Shown in pieces: positions 46,794-56,630 of a DNA stretch of 64,000 nucleotides; positions within the stretch are counted from its first letter, which is position 1; the number at the start of each line of letters is the position of its first letter. The stretch comes from Xanthomonas euvesicatoria pv. euvesicatoria (GTDB lineage: Bacteria > Pseudomonadota > Gammaproteobacteria > Xanthomonadales > Xanthomonadaceae). Position numbers and translations under genes: made by a program. The stretch lies in NCBI RefSeq assembly GCF_020880415.1, contig NZ_JAJIUJ010000072.1, forward strand, positions 1 to 64,000, in the 5' to 3' direction. Under the pieces are notes generated by a model. It ran no database searches. It had not been told where the DNA came from and saw nothing but the letters and a program-made list of their open reading frames with translations.

Positions 46794-46804
<11 letters not shown>
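45764..46804 (-). CDS. tolA: Tol-Pal system protein TolA
   Basis: A 346-residue inner-membrane protein. One membrane span lies at about 18-41, followed by a Pro-rich linker and a long charged helix (about 130-245) rich in Ala, Glu, Lys and Gln that reaches across the periplasm. The C-terminal domain (about 265-346; YAAAIQQKVLAQWVRPP, CTINIRQLPGG) contacts TolB and Pal. It starts eleven bases inside the end of tolR. Confidence 0.95.
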
Positions 46805-47243
<439 letters not shown>

Positions 47244-47280
47244 CGCGAAACGTTCCTAATTAGTCCTCGGCGCCGGCTGG

Positions 47281-47334
47281 CAGTGCGCTTGCACGGTGCC
47301 CCGAAAAGGGACACCTGCACGTGGCACTGCGCAC
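47281..47334. repeat. Nested hairpins in the tolQ-tolR spacer
   Basis: An inner stem GGTGCCCC-GAAAA-GGGACACC (47295-47315) is enclosed by outer complementary parts GTGCGC (47283-47288) and GCGCAC (47329-47334). They sit in a 157-bp gap between tolQ and tolR, two genes usually only a few bases apart. The structure could set the ratio of TolQ to TolR. Confidence 0.6.
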
Positions 47335-47400
47335 CGACGCGACTGGCCCTGCCGGACACTTCCCGCGTCACGCCATGCGGGGGCATGCCGGCAGCGCGCA

Positions 47401-48180
47401 TCACTCGTCCGCGCCGGCCTGGCGCTGCAGGATGGAGCTGAACTCGTCGGCGAAGGTCTCATAGCGCACCGACAGCCGTTCCACGCGGGTGGTGAAGCGG
47501 TTGTAGGCCCACACGGCCGGAATCGCCACGAACAGACCGATGGCGGTGGCGAACAACGCTTCGGAGATACCCGGCGCCACCGCGGCGATACCGGCCTGCT
47601 CGCCGCTGCTGACCATGTCGTGCATGGTCACCATGATGCCGAACACGGTGCCGACCAGGCCGACGTACGGCGCAGTGGAGCCGATGTTGGCCAGCAGTTC
47701 GAGGTTGCGCTCGAGCTGGTCGACTTCGCGCGTGAACGCGGTGCGCATGGCACGCTGCGCGCCTTCCAGCTGCACGCGCGCATCCAGACGGCGGCGGTCG
47801 CGTAGACGCGAGAACTCGCGGAAGCCGCTTTCGAACATCGATTCCAGACCGCCCACGGTGCGGTTGCGGTCGGTGGCCGAGGCGTACAGCTTGGCCAGGT
47901 CCGCACCGGACCAGAACCGGTTCTCGAACTCGTCGGCCTCGCGATTGGCCAGCTTGAACGCACGCGCCTTGCGGAAAATGATCACCCAGCTGATGAACGA
48001 GCCGATCAGCAGCAGCAACACGATGATCTTGACCGGGATACTGGCGCGCAGGATCAGGTCTACATAGTTGATGCTGCTGTTGTGCGCCACGCTGGCGGTC
48101 TGCGCCGCGGCAGCGGCGACGTCCTGCGGCAGTGCTTCCACTACCGTGTCCTGCAGGGCCAGGAGCAATGCAATCGACAT
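47401..48180 (-). CDS. tolQ: Tol-Pal system proton channel TolQ
   Basis: A 259-residue inner-membrane protein of the MotA/TolQ/ExbB family with three membrane spans (about 43-65, 150-175 and 190-215 by eye). The conserved APYVGLVGTVFGIM segment and EALFATAIGLFVAIPAVWAYN are present. It powers TolA with TolR. ybgC lies directly upstream, eleven bases away. Confidence 0.95.
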   Translation of the reverse strand: MSIALLLALQDTVVEALPQDVAAAAAQTASVAHNSSINYVDLILRASIPVKIIVLLLLIGSFISWVIIFRKARAFKLANREADEFENRFWSGADLAKLYASATDRNRTVGGLESMFESGFREFSRLRDRRRLDARVQLEGAQRAMRTAFTREVDQLERNLELLANIGSTAPYVGLVGTVFGIMVTMHDMVSSGEQAGIAAVAPGISEALFATAIGLFVAIPAVWAYNRFTTRVERLSVRYETFADEFSSILQRQAGADE

Positions 48181-48191
48181 CCGTTCGTTCC

Positions 48192-48650
48192 TCAGTAATC
48201 GGATTCTGGGGTTTCTAGAGCTTTCAACACGTCATACAGCGCATCGTCCATGCCACGCGGACGGAAGTCGCTGGTACCGAGCGCGGCAATACGCACCTCG
48301 GCGGTCAGCAGCACTTCGCCTTCGCGACGGACCGATTGCGCGAACAGCAGGCTGGCCCGTCTGCATCGCAGCAATACCGCCGACACTGACAGCGCGTCGT
48401 CGAGCCGGGCCGGCTTGAGGAAATCCAGTTGCATCGCGCGGACCGCAAACACCAGGTCGTGCTCCTGGCGCATACGCTCCTGCCCGTAGCCGAGCGCACG
48501 CATCCACTCCGTGCGCGCGCGTTCCATGAAGGCCACGTAGCGCGCGTGGTAGACCACCCCGCCGGCGTCGGTATCTTCCCAGTAGACGCGTGTCGGCCAA
48601 CTGAATACCGGCAGGGATTGGGGATTGGAGAATGGGGATTCGATGGTCAT
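48192..48650 (-). CDS. ybgC: Acyl-CoA thioesterase YbgC
   Basis: A 152-residue hotdog-fold thioesterase that heads the tol-pal operon. The catalytic region EDTDAGGVVYHARYVAFMERARTEW (about 25-49) is intact. The start at 48650 is followed by residues about 4-13 that are encoded by four copies of the GGGATTG-type heptamer read in reverse, so the usual N-terminus has been replaced or extended by repeat sequence. The next in-frame ATG is 48656. Confidence 0.93.
   Translation of the reverse strand: MTIESPFSNPQSLPVFSWPTRVYWEDTDAGGVVYHARYVAFMERARTEWMRALGYGQERMRQEHDLVFAVRAMQLDFLKPARLDDALSVSAVLLRCRRASLLFAQSVRREGEVLLTAEVRIAALGTSDFRPRGMDDALYDVLKALETPESDY
48614..48641. repeat. Four-unit heptamer array inside the ybgC start region
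   Basis: GGGATTG, GGGATTG, GAGAATG and GGGATTC lie head to tail. On the minus strand they encode part of the YbgC N-terminus (ESPFSNPQS). Confidence 0.8.
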
Positions 48651-48702
48651 GGGCACGGAATTTCGGTCGTGACGGCCCAGGTTGGCGACCAGCAGAGCGT
48701 CG

Positions 48703-49743
48703 TCAAAACAGGTCTCCCGGTTCGCCGATGCCCGGGGCGCGCTCGCGCGGCACCTTCAGGCCCAGATGCAGATAGGCCTTGGGCGTGACCATCCGGCCGC
48801 GCGCCGTGCGGATCAGAAAGCCCTGCTGGATCAGGTACGGCTCGATGACGTCTTCCAGCGTGCCGCGCTCCTCCGACAGCGAGGCGGCCAGCGATTCCAC
48901 GCCGACCGGGCCGCCATCGAAATGTTCGACGATGGTGCGCAACATGCGACGGTCGAGCTCGTCAAAGCCTTCCGGATCCACTTTCAGCATCTGCATGGCC
49001 GCCTGCGCCACCGGCAGATCGATATGCCCGGCCGCCTTGACCTGGGCGTAGTCGCGCACGCGACGCAGCAGCCGGTTGGCGATACGCGGGGTGCCGCGCG
49101 CGCGGCGTGCGATTTCCGCCGCGCCTTCGGGCGTGCAGTCGATGCCCAGTATGGCCGCCGAGCGAATCACGATGCGGGTCAATTCCTGCGGGGAATAGAA
49201 TTCCAGCCGCTGCACGATGCCGAAGCGGTCGCGCAAGGGCGCGGTGAGCAGGCCGGCACGGGTGGTGGCACCGATCAGGGTGAACGGCGGCAGGTCGATC
49301 TTGATCGAGCGCGCGGCCGGGCCGTCGCCGATCATGATGTCGATCTGGAAATCTTCCATCGCCGGATACAGCACTTCTTCCACCACCGGCGAGAGGCGAT
49401 GGATTTCGTCGATGAACAACACATCGTGCGGCTGCAGGTTGGTGAGCAACGCCGCCAGATCGCCGGCCTTTTCGATCACCGGGCCAGAGGTCACGCGCAG
49501 GCTCACGCCCAGCTCGTTGGCGATGACGTGACTCAGCGTGGTCTTGCCGAGCCCGGGCGGCCCGAAGATCAGCACATGATCCATCGCCTCGCCACGCGCC
49601 TTGGCCGCCTGGATGTAGATCTCCATCTGCTCGCGCACCGGCTGCTGACCGAGATAATCGGCCAGGCGCTTGGGACGAATGCTCGCATCGGCGGCGTCGT
49701 CTTCGCGGGTGGAGCTGCTGGCGATGATGCGCTGCTCAGTCAT
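48703..49743 (-). CDS. ruvB: Holliday junction helicase RuvB
   Basis: A 346-residue AAA+ motor that drives branch migration with RuvA. Walker A is GPPGLGKTT (61-69), Walker B is FIDEIHRL, the sensor region [18 protein letters not shown] follows, and the winged helix ends near [11 protein letters not shown]. The length is standard. ruvA lies elsewhere in the cluster, separated by kup and the SUKH gene. Confidence 0.97.
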   Translation of the reverse strand: MTEQRIIASSSTREDDAADASIRPKRLADYLGQQPVREQMEIYIQAAKARGEAMDHVLIFGPPGLGKTTLSHVIANELGVSLRVTSGPVIEKAGDLAALLTNLQPHDVLFIDEIHRLSPVVEEVLYPAMEDFQIDIMIGDGPAARSIKIDLPPFTLIGATTRAGLLTAPLRDRFGIVQRLEFYSPQELTRIVIRSAAILGIDCTPEGAAEIARRARGTPRIANRLLRRVRDYAQVKAAGHIDLPVAQAAMQMLKVDPEGFDELDRRMLRTIVEHFDGGPVGVESLAASLSEERGTLEDVIEPYLIQQGFLIRTARGRMVTPKAYLHLGLKVPRERAPGIGEPGDLF

Positions 49744-49782
49744 CCGGCCATCTTCTCATGCCGCGCGCGGATGGCCCAACAT

Positions 49783-50901
49783 CTAGACATCAAGCTCGGC
49801 CTGGCGCAGCACTGCGAAGAAGGCATCGAAGCGCGCGGCGCGCCAGGTCGGCACCAGCCCTTCCCAGTTCTCGAAATAGACGACCTCCGGCTCGCATTGC
49901 GGGCCGCGCGCGCGGTAGTCCAGGCACAGCAGGCTATCGACGTTATGGCAAGACAGCACCAGCACCTGATCCAGGCCGGCGTGCAGGCAGGCCGCAGCGC
50001 GGAAGTCACTCCGGTCTTCGAAGGCATCGGCAAAATCCAGCACGCTGCGGATCTGCGCCAGCGGCGATAGATCGCGATCAACCAGCACGCATTCCCAATC
50101 CACGTAGTGATCGGACGGAAAACGGGTACGCGGCACCCAGCACCAGCCGGTATCGCCCCCGTCCTGGACACTGTAGAGACGCTTGAACAATGCCGGCAGG
50201 CGCACGCCCAGGCGTGCTTCGGCCTCAGCGAAGGCATCGGCGTCCGCTGCGGCTCCGCCGTCGTTCCGCCCATCGGCGCCGCTCCAGAACGTGGTCAATG
50301 CCGGCGGCTGCGGCTGCCACTGCACCACATCTGCGTCGTGCTTGGCCTGCAACGCGGGGGACCAATAGTGGACATCGACCAACTGCGCCAGCAGGTCCTC
50401 CACGTTGGCGAACACCGCCAACCGGCGCTTGTCGCCTGCATCGACGTAGACCAGTGTGGGCTCGGCACCGAATGCGGAGTAGTCCAGGCACAGCGCCCGG
50501 CTCGGCGAACGGTCATCGGCCGCGATGACGATCAGATGGCGATCATCGCCACCGGCAGCAAGCCCGGCAAACGCGTCGTCGCGGTACTCCTCGCGGGCAC
50601 GCACTTGCGCAAAGGAAAACAGCTCCGCACTGCCGAGCAGGCGCGCGCGCGGGAACAGCCATTCGGCCTTGAGCCAGTTGTCCGGCTCCTCCAGGGACTG
50701 ACCACGCGCCATCTGCACCGCGCCGCCGTCGTAGCGTGCGTACAACTCACGCAGCCAGGCCGGCAGGCGGACACCGAGCCGCGCTTGCGCCGCCGCGATC
50801 GCGGCCTCGGTGGCCGGCACGCGCCCGAGGTTGAGTGCGTCATCCCAGAAGGTGTCCAGGCTCGGTGAGCGCCCGTAGACCATCCACTTGAGCGCGGCCA
50901 C
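49783..50901 (-). CDS. Tandem SUKH (SMI1/KNR4-like) domain protein
   Basis: A 372-residue soluble protein made of two related halves. The first (about 15-180) shows AQARLGVRLPAWLRELYARYDGG and LCLDYSAFGAEPTLVYVD; the second (about 205-370) shows AEARLGVRLPALFKRLYSVQDGG and LCLDYRARGPQCEPEVVYFE. These are SUKH-type signatures, a fold used by toxin-immunity proteins and by cell regulators. No toxin gene is adjacent. The ATG lies two bases after the kup stop, so it is co-transcribed with kup and precedes ruvB. The function is unknown. Confidence 0.78.
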   Translation of the reverse strand: MAALKWMVYGRSPSLDTFWDDALNLGRVPATEAAIAAAQARLGVRLPAWLRELYARYDGGAVQMARGQSLEEPDNWLKAEWLFPRARLLGSAELFSFAQVRAREEYRDDAFAGLAAGGDDRHLIVIAADDRSPSRALCLDYSAFGAEPTLVYVDAGDKRRLAVFANVEDLLAQLVDVHYWSPALQAKHDADVVQWQPQPPALTTFWSGADGRNDGGAAADADAFAEAEARLGVRLPALFKRLYSVQDGGDTGWCWVPRTRFPSDHYVDWECVLVDRDLSPLAQIRSVLDFADAFEDRSDFRAAACLHAGLDQVLVLSCHNVDSLLCLDYRARGPQCEPEVVYFENWEGLVPTWRAARFDAFFAVLRQAELDV

Positions 50902-50903
50902 GC

Positions 50904-52808
50904 TCAGATCTCCACTTGCGCGCCCAACTCCACCAGGCGGTTACCGGGGATGCGGAAGAAACCGGTGGCCGGGGCGGCATTGCGATGCATCAGGGCGAAC
51001 AGCTTGTCGCGCCAGATCGGCATGCCGCGATTGGCGCTGGCCACGATGGTTTCGCGGCTGGCGAAATAGGTGGTGTCCATCGGATCGAAATAGATCCCGC
51101 CCTGATCGCAGGAGCGCATCAGCGCCAGCGGCACGTCCGGGGTCTCCATGAAACCGAAGCGCACATGCACGCGGTAGAACTCGTCGCCGATCGCGTCGAT
51201 CTTGAGCCGTTTCCCGGCGGCCGCGTACGGCACCTGCAGGGTTTCCACGGTCAGGAACACGTTGCGCTCGTGCAGCACCTTGTTGTGCTTGAGGTTATGC
51301 ATCAGCGCGTGCGGCACCACCATCGGGTCGGCGGTCAGGAACACGGCCGTGCCGGGCACGCGCACCGGCGGCGCCAGCATCAACCCGGGCAGGAAGGTGT
51401 CCAGCTTGATACCGTCCTTGCGGATCTCGTCGTGCAGCAGCTTGCGGCCGCGGCGCCAGGTACGCATCAGGGTGAACAGGATCAGACCCAGCAACAACGG
51501 GAACCAGGCGCCGTCCAGGAACTTGATGATGTTGGCGTAGAAGAACGCGCAGTCCACGGCCAGGAACACCAGCGCGAACAACCACAGCAGCGGCGCCGGC
51601 ACGCGCGGGTTGGCACGCGCGTAGATAATCATCAACACGGTGGTGATCAGCATGGTGCCGGTCACCGAAACGCCGTACGCGGTGGCCAACGAGGCCGAGT
51701 CGCCGAAACCGATCACGGCCACCGCCACCAGCGCCAGCAGGCACCAGTTCACCGCCGGCACATAGATCTGGCCGATGGTGGAGTGCGAGGTATGGCGAAT
51801 GTGCATGCGCGGGATGTAGCCGAGCTGCATGGCCTGGCTGGCCACCGAATAGGCGCCGGTGATCAGCGCCTGCGAGGCAATCACCGTGGCTGCAGTGGCG
51901 AGCACGATCATGGGGTACAGCGCCCACTCGGGCACCGCCTCGTAGAACGGGTTGCTGACCGCGGCCGGATTGCGCAGCATCAGCGCGCCCTGCCCTAGGT
52001 AGGTCAAGGTCAGCATCGGCAGGACCACGAACTGCCACGAGCGGCGGATCGCCTTGGCGCCGAAATGGCCCATGTCCGCGTACAGCGCTTCGCCACCGGT
52101 CACTGCCAGCACCACTGCGCCCAGCACGAACACCGCATGCCAGTTGTGTTGCGCGAAGAAGCGCACGCCCCACCACGGATTCAGCGCATGCAGCACTTCC
52201 GGTGCGCGGGCCATGTTGTAGACGCCGATCGCGCCCAACGCGAAGAACCAGAGCAGTGTGATCGGCCCGAATGCCTTGCCGACACGTTCGGTACCGAAGC
52301 GCTGCGCAAGGAACAGCATGCCCAGTACCACCAAGGTGATCGGCACCACGAACGGCTCCAGCCTGGGCGCAGCCACCTCCAGGCCCTCCACCGCCGACAG
52401 CACCGAAATCGCCGGGGTGATGACGCCGTCGCCAAAGAACAGCGAGGCACCGAAGATGCCGAGGATGCCGACCACGTACATCGAGCGCGAACCGCCCGGC
52501 AGGGTGCGTTGCGCCAGCGCGGTCAGCGCCATGATGCCGCCCTCGCCGTCGTTGTCGGCGCGCATGATCACGGTGACGTACTTGAGCGTGACCACCAGCA
52601 TCAGCGCCCAGAACACCAGCGACAGGATGCCCAGCACGGTGTCGTGGTCCGGGGTCAGCCCGTAGTGCGGCGAAAACGCTTCCTTAAGCGTATACAGCGG
52701 GCTGGTACCGATATCGCCGAAGACGACGCCGATCGCGCCGATGACCAGGGCGGTCTGGCTGTTGGCGGGCGCGTGGCTGGAGCCGGCTGATTTGGGGGTG
52801 TGGGACAT
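50904..52808 (-). CDS. kup: Low-affinity potassium uptake protein Kup
   Basis: A 634-residue KUP/HAK-type potassium-proton symporter with about twelve membrane spans. The N-terminal signature [22 protein letters not shown] (24-45) is intact. The soluble C-terminal tail of the family is present (after about 450). The ATG at 52808 is preferred over an in-frame one upstream. It separates ruvA from ruvB in this genome. Confidence 0.95.
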   Translation of the reverse strand: MSHTPKSAGSSHAPANSQTALVIGAIGVVFGDIGTSPLYTLKEAFSPHYGLTPDHDTVLGILSLVFWALMLVVTLKYVTVIMRADNDGEGGIMALTALAQRTLPGGSRSMYVVGILGIFGASLFFGDGVITPAISVLSAVEGLEVAAPRLEPFVVPITLVVLGMLFLAQRFGTERVGKAFGPITLLWFFALGAIGVYNMARAPEVLHALNPWWGVRFFAQHNWHAVFVLGAVVLAVTGGEALYADMGHFGAKAIRRSWQFVVLPMLTLTYLGQGALMLRNPAAVSNPFYEAVPEWALYPMIVLATAATVIASQALITGAYSVASQAMQLGYIPRMHIRHTSHSTIGQIYVPAVNWCLLALVAVAVIGFGDSASLATAYGVSVTGTMLITTVLMIIYARANPRVPAPLLWLFALVFLAVDCAFFYANIIKFLDGAWFPLLLGLILFTLMRTWRRGRKLLHDEIRKDGIKLDTFLPGLMLAPPVRVPGTAVFLTADPMVVPHALMHNLKHNKVLHERNVFLTVETLQVPYAAAGKRLKIDAIGDEFYRVHVRFGFMETPDVPLALMRSCDQGGIYFDPMDTTYFASRETIVASANRGMPIWRDKLFALMHRNAAPATGFFRIPGNRLVELGAQVEI

Positions 52809-53004
52809 GAGGTGGGCAGTTTTCGCCAGACAGCGTGAAGATGATGAGGGAGCCAGCACCTGTCGAAGGTGCCTGCACTGACGTCACAGACACCCAAGGT
52901 ACGGGCTGGCCGCGGGCAAGGATGCGCAGTGTACGGGCCGCCCCTGTCGATGCCGAGTGCCGGCCGCGCCCGCTTTGCGGCCAGGCGATGGTTCGTGGCC
53001 GCGC

Positions 53005-53589
53005 TCAGCGCAGCGCGGCTTGCAGTGCCTTGCGGATGACCGTGGCGACCTCGTCGCCTTCTGCACCGGCGTCGCGCGCCATGCGGGCGGCCTCGGCCGG
53101 CTTGTAGCCCAGCTGTTGCAAGGCCACGGTGGCTTCGGAAACGGCGTCGGGCCCCAACTGGCCGGTGATCGGGGCGCCGCTGCTGAAATCGGCCGCGCGG
53201 TCGCGCAGTTCCACCACCATGCGCTCGGCGGTCTTCTTGCCGATGCCGGGAATGCGCGTCAGCGCGGTGATGTCGCCGCTGGTGATCAGGCGGGCGAACT
53301 CGTCCACGCTGACCCCGGACAACACCGCCAGCGCAATCTTGGCGCCGATACCGGTGACCTTCTGCACATCGCGGAACAACCGCCGCTCGCCTTCGCGCAG
53401 GAAACCGTACAGCGCGACGCTGTCTTCCTTCTGCGCGTAATGGGTGAACAGGATCACGTCGCGACCGACATCGGGCAGATCGTAGAAGGTGCTCATCGGC
53501 GCCTCCAGCTCATACCCCACCCCACCCACGTCGATCACCAGCCACGGCGGCTGCTTGTAGGCCAGGATCCCGCGCAGACGGCCGATCAT
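53005..53589 (-). CDS. ruvA: Holliday junction DNA-binding protein RuvA
   Basis: A 194-residue protein that holds the four-way junction open for RuvB. The N-terminal OB fold begins [16 protein letters not shown]; two helix-hairpin-helix motifs include [15 protein letters not shown] and [19 protein letters not shown]. The C-terminal domain III is [16 protein letters not shown]. The length is standard, though the residue P31-x-S motif has species-specific differences. Confidence 0.96.
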   Translation of the reverse strand: MIGRLRGILAYKQPPWLVIDVGGVGYELEAPMSTFYDLPDVGRDVILFTHYAQKEDSVALYGFLREGERRLFRDVQKVTGIGAKIALAVLSGVSVDEFARLITSGDITALTRIPGIGKKTAERMVVELRDRAADFSSGAPITGQLGPDAVSEATVALQQLGYKPAEAARMARDAGAEGDEVATVIRKALQAALR

Positions 53590-53610
53590 TGGGCACCGCC
53601 GTTGTGGTGC

Positions 53611-53745
53611 CGGGATTGGGGATTCGAGATTGGGGATTGGCGAACTCCCTCGCTGCCGTTGACGACGGCTGCGCACCGCCGAAGCGGTACAGCGCACGCG
53701 AACTCGCGGTTGCGAATCCCCAATCCCAAATCCCGAATCCCGATT
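53611..53745. repeat. Inverted heptamer pair between ruvA and ruvC
   Basis: Left arm 53611-53643 (CGGGATTGGGGATTCGAGAT and onward) and right arm 53711-53745 (TGCGAATCCCCAATCCCAAA and onward) are near reverse complements with a 67-bp centre. The arms are made of degenerate GGGATTG heptamers. The transcript could fold into one long hairpin between the two ruv genes. Confidence 0.8.
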
Positions 53746-53746
53746 G

Positions 53747-54271
53747 TCATTTCTTGCGGCTCCAGGCCTGTTGGGTATTGACGCCCAGGCGTTGCGCGGT
53801 GGCGCGCACGTGGGCGTGAGTGATGGCGACCGCCAATGCGTCGGCGGCGTCGGGCTGCAGCTTGCCTTTCAGGTTGAGCATGATGCCGACCATGTGCTGG
53901 ACCTGCACCTTGTCCGCGCCGCCCTTGCCGACCAGCGCGAGCTTGACTTCGGTGGCAGCGTACTCGTGCACCGGCAGGTCGCGCATGACCACCGCGCAGA
54001 TCGCCGCGCCGCGCGCGTGGCCGAGCTTGAGCGCCGAAGCGGCGCTCTTGCCCATGAACACCCTTTCGATCGCCACCTCATCCGGCCGGTAGGTCTCGAT
54101 CAGCTCGCCCAGCCCCTGCAGCAGCCGCTTGAGCCGTTGGGAGAAATCACCCTCCCCCAGCAGCATCAGCGGCGCGTGGTGCACATGCCGGCTGCGACCG
54201 TCCTCGTCGATATCGATGATGCCGATGCCGGTGCGCTGCGAACCGGGATCGATGCCCAGGATGCGGGTCAT
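53747..54271 (-). CDS. ruvC: Holliday junction resolvase RuvC
   Basis: A 174-residue endonuclease of the RNase H-like fold. The first catalytic Asp is in [14 protein letters not shown] (Asp8), the Glu in [20 protein letters not shown], and the last acids are near [12 protein letters not shown]. It cuts the junctions moved by RuvAB. The order yebC-ruvC-ruvA is the standard one. Confidence 0.96.
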   Translation of the reverse strand: MTRILGIDPGSQRTGIGIIDIDEDGRSRHVHHAPLMLLGEGDFSQRLKRLLQGLGELIETYRPDEVAIERVFMGKSAASALKLGHARGAAICAVVMRDLPVHEYAATEVKLALVGKGGADKVQVQHMVGIMLNLKGKLQPDAADALAVAITHAHVRATAQRLGVNTQQAWSRKK

Positions 54272-54284
54272 TGAGCGGCCGGCA

Positions 54285-54397
54285 ATTGGGAGTCGGGAAT
54301 CGGGAATGGGTAAAGCGGCCTACTGGCGTGCTCGACATTGCCGAGCGATGCAGGATGCTGCTGTTTCGATTCCCGATTCTCCATTCCCGATTCCCGG
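54285..54397. repeat. Inverted heptamer pair between ruvC and yebC
   Basis: Arms 54285-54313 (GGGAGTCGGGAATCGGGAAT) and 54369-54397 (GATTCCCGATTCTCCATTCC) are built of GGGAATC/GGGAATG units in opposite orientation around a 55-bp centre. It is the third such pair in the window. Confidence 0.8.
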
Positions 54398-54401
54398 CGC
54401 C

Positions 54402-55130
54402 TCAGGCGCCAAGCGCCGCTTGATCGACGTTCGAATACACGTCCTGTACGTCGTCCAGGTCTTCGAGCATGTCCAGCAGCTTGCGGACCTGCACGGCGGT
54501 CTCGCCGTCCACGGCGATGTCGTTGTCGGCGCGGAAGGTGATTTCGGCGTGCGCCGGTTCCAGCCCGGCAGCGACCAGGGCGTCCCTGACCTGGGCGAAG
54601 GCGTCCGGGGCGGTCAGCACATCGATGGCGCCGTCTTCCGGATACACCACCACATCGTCGGCGCCGGCTTCGATGGCGGCATCGGTGAGGGTGTCTTCAT
54701 CGATGCCGGCAGCGAAGCTCAGCACGCCCAGGCGCTTGAACATGAAGGCCACCGAGCCCTCGGTGCCCATGTTGCCGCCGCATTTGCTGAAGGCATGGCG
54801 CACGTCGGCCACGGTGCGCACGCGGTTGTCGGTCAGGCAGTCCACGATCACCGCCACGCCGCCGGGCGCGTAGCCCTCGTAGCGCACTTCTTCGTATTCC
54901 ACCCCTTCCAGCTCGCCGGTGGACTTCTTGATGGCGCGCTCCATCACGTCCTTGGACATGTTCGACGACAGGCCCTTGTCCATGGCCGTCCGCAGACGCG
55001 GATTATTGGACGGGTCGCCGCCGCCGGCGCGGGCCGCCACGCTGATCTCGCGGATGATCTTGGTAAACATCTTGCCGCGCTTGGCGTCGGAGGCGTTCTT
55101 GCGGCCTTCGATCGAGGGACCTCTACCCAT
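54402..55130 (-). CDS. yebC: YebC/PmpR-family transcriptional regulatory protein
   Basis: A 242-residue cytoplasmic protein, once annotated as a regulator and lately as a translation factor that eases stalling. The start [20 protein letters not shown] is the family signature, and [21 protein letters not shown] in the middle is conserved. It heads the ruv cluster. The length is normal. Confidence 0.94.
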   Translation of the reverse strand: MGRGPSIEGRKNASDAKRGKMFTKIIREISVAARAGGGDPSNNPRLRTAMDKGLSSNMSKDVMERAIKKSTGELEGVEYEEVRYEGYAPGGVAVIVDCLTDNRVRTVADVRHAFSKCGGNMGTEGSVAFMFKRLGVLSFAAGIDEDTLTDAAIEAGADDVVVYPEDGAIDVLTAPDAFAQVRDALVAAGLEPAHAEITFRADNDIAVDGETAVQVRKLLDMLEDLDDVQDVYSNVDQAALGA

Positions 55131-55219
55131 GGGTGGTTCCAGACTGGCTTCAATGACAGGGCGCGGATTTTACCTGATTGCCCGCCCTCACCGGGGCAGC
55201 GACATCCGCCTGCGCATGT

Positions 55220-55897
55220 TCACCGCTGGAAGCGGCCGGTGCGCAGAAAGGCCAGCGCCTGTGCGGCGGCCTCGGGCGAGCGCAACAGGCCGCTGTGGCT
55301 TGCCTGCACCACGCAATGATCGCGCAGCCCGGGCAGGCGGGTTTCGGCCAGCGCCACGGTGCCGTCCGAGCCGCCGTCGAGCGGGGCGAGCCAGCGGCCG
55401 ATCCCACGTGCCACGTTGCCGGCCACCTGACCGATCTCGGCCTGGCCGTCCCAGCGCACAAAGCCCTGTTGCAAGATCGCGGCGCTGCGGCCCAGCGCCC
55501 ATAGCCCGCCACGTTGCGCCAGCCCGCGCGCGGCGGCGCTGCCGCACAACGGCGAGCCCAGGCAGACCACGCGACGCACCGGCAGGTCGGGGGCATCCTG
55601 CAATGCCTGCAGGGCCATCAGCCCACCCAGGCTATGACAGATCACCAGCTGCGCGCGGCTGGCGCGCAGGCGCTCGATCAGACGCGGCACCGCATGCGCG
55701 GGGCCGCCGAGCACGCTGGCGTAACCGAACAGCGCAGGCGCCAGCCCGTTGGCACGCATCCGCCGCGCCAATGGCAGCAGCCAGTGCGCGGTGTTCCAGA
55801 TGCCGTGCACCAGCAGCACGTCGGCGGTCGCGGCGCGCGTACCGTCGCGCGGACTGCGCCGCGGCGCCGCCGGGCCGATGGAGGATGCGCTGGACAC
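55220..55897 (-). CDS. Alpha/beta hydrolase, lipase-like
   Basis: A 225-residue hydrolase. HGIW near 31-34 provides the oxyanion region, the nucleophile elbow is CHSLGG with Ser89, GSDGTVALAE near 180 gives the likely Asp, and VQASHSGLL the His. There is no signal peptide. The start is GTG, weakly supported; an unknown number of residues may be missing or extra. The substrate is unknown. It belongs to the PGAP1/lipase-like group by its short, lid-poor sequence. Confidence 0.82.
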   Translation of the reverse strand: MSSASSIGPAAPRRSPRDGTRAATADVLLVHGIWNTAHWLLPLARRMRANGLAPALFGYASVLGGPAHAVPRLIERLRASRAQLVICHSLGGLMALQALQDAPDLPVRRVVCLGSPLCGSAAARGLAQRGGLWALGRSAAILQQGFVRWDGQAEIGQVAGNVARGIGRWLAPLDGGSDGTVALAETRLPGLRDHCVVQASHSGLLRSPEAAAQALAFLRTGRFQR

Positions 55898-55992
55898 TGA
55901 GATGGTTACCTGCAGAGGGCATCAACTGCGCGTGCGTTGCGCGCTGACGCCAAGCGAACGCGCAACCGCAACGGGCGGCAGCACGGGTGCGA

Positions 55993-56520
55993 TCAGTCCG
56001 CTGCCAGCACCGGGCTGCGCCGCAGGATGTATTCGCGGTCGACGATCTTGCCCACCGGAAAATCGTATTCGCCCACCTTTTCGAAACCATAGCGGGCGTA
56101 GAAGCGCTGCGCGCCGAAATTCTCCGACCACACGCCGATCCACAAGGTGCGTGGGCCGTCGCGCTCCAACCATTGCAGCGCAGTTTCGAACAATCGGCTG
56201 CCCCAGCCGCTGTTCTGATAGTCCTTCAGCAGATACAGCCGCTTCAGCTCCCCATCGCCGGGCCGCACCTGATCGTGCGGCAGCCCGCAGGGGCCGGCGG
56301 CCGCATGGCCGACCAGCAGGTTGTCCATCTCCAGCAGCCAGATCGCGTAATCCGGATGCGACAACACGGTGCGCGCGCGCTCCACGGCATAGGTCTCTTC
56401 CAGAAAACCGCGCAGGTCCTCTTCCGGATACAGATGCCCGAAGGTTTCGGTAAAGGTCTGCGCGGCCAGAAGCGACAGCGCTTCGGCATCGTCCGGCGTG
56501 GCGCGGCGAATGCGGGTCAT
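55993..56520 (-). CDS. GNAT family N-acetyltransferase
   Basis: A 175-residue acetyltransferase. The N-terminus MTRIRRATPDDAEALSLLA is typical, and the acetyl-CoA-binding segment lies in ELKRLYLLKDYQNSGWGSRLFETALQW (about 113-139), where the usual Q-x-x-G-x-G/A loop reads QNSGWGS. The C-terminal FYARYGFEKVGEYDF motif is standard. The acceptor is unknown. The start at 56520 is preferred; upstream frame reads into repeat sequence. Confidence 0.9.
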   Translation of the reverse strand: MTRIRRATPDDAEALSLLAAQTFTETFGHLYPEEDLRGFLEETYAVERARTVLSHPDYAIWLLEMDNLLVGHAAAGPCGLPHDQVRPGDGELKRLYLLKDYQNSGWGSRLFETALQWLERDGPRTLWIGVWSENFGAQRFYARYGFEKVGEYDFPVGKIVDREYILRRSPVLAAD

Positions 56521-56588
56521 GCGGGCCCCTCTGGCAAGTCGACGCGGCAGCTTCTCGCATGCTGCGGCGTTGCTGCAAGTGGCGAATC

Positions 56589-56630
56589 GGGAATGGGGAA
56601 TGGGGAATGGGGAATGGGGAATGGGGAATG
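56589..56630. repeat. Tandem heptamer GGGAATG, six perfect copies
   Basis: Six head-to-tail copies occupy 42 bp between aspS and the acetyltransferase gene. The units differ from those at 10870 by one base (G for C). Confidence 0.9.

Noticed and set aside
49783-50901. Toxin-immunity locus around the SUKH gene
   Set aside because: Both neighbours are housekeeping genes (kup, ruvB) and no toxin, repeat or secretion marker is present.
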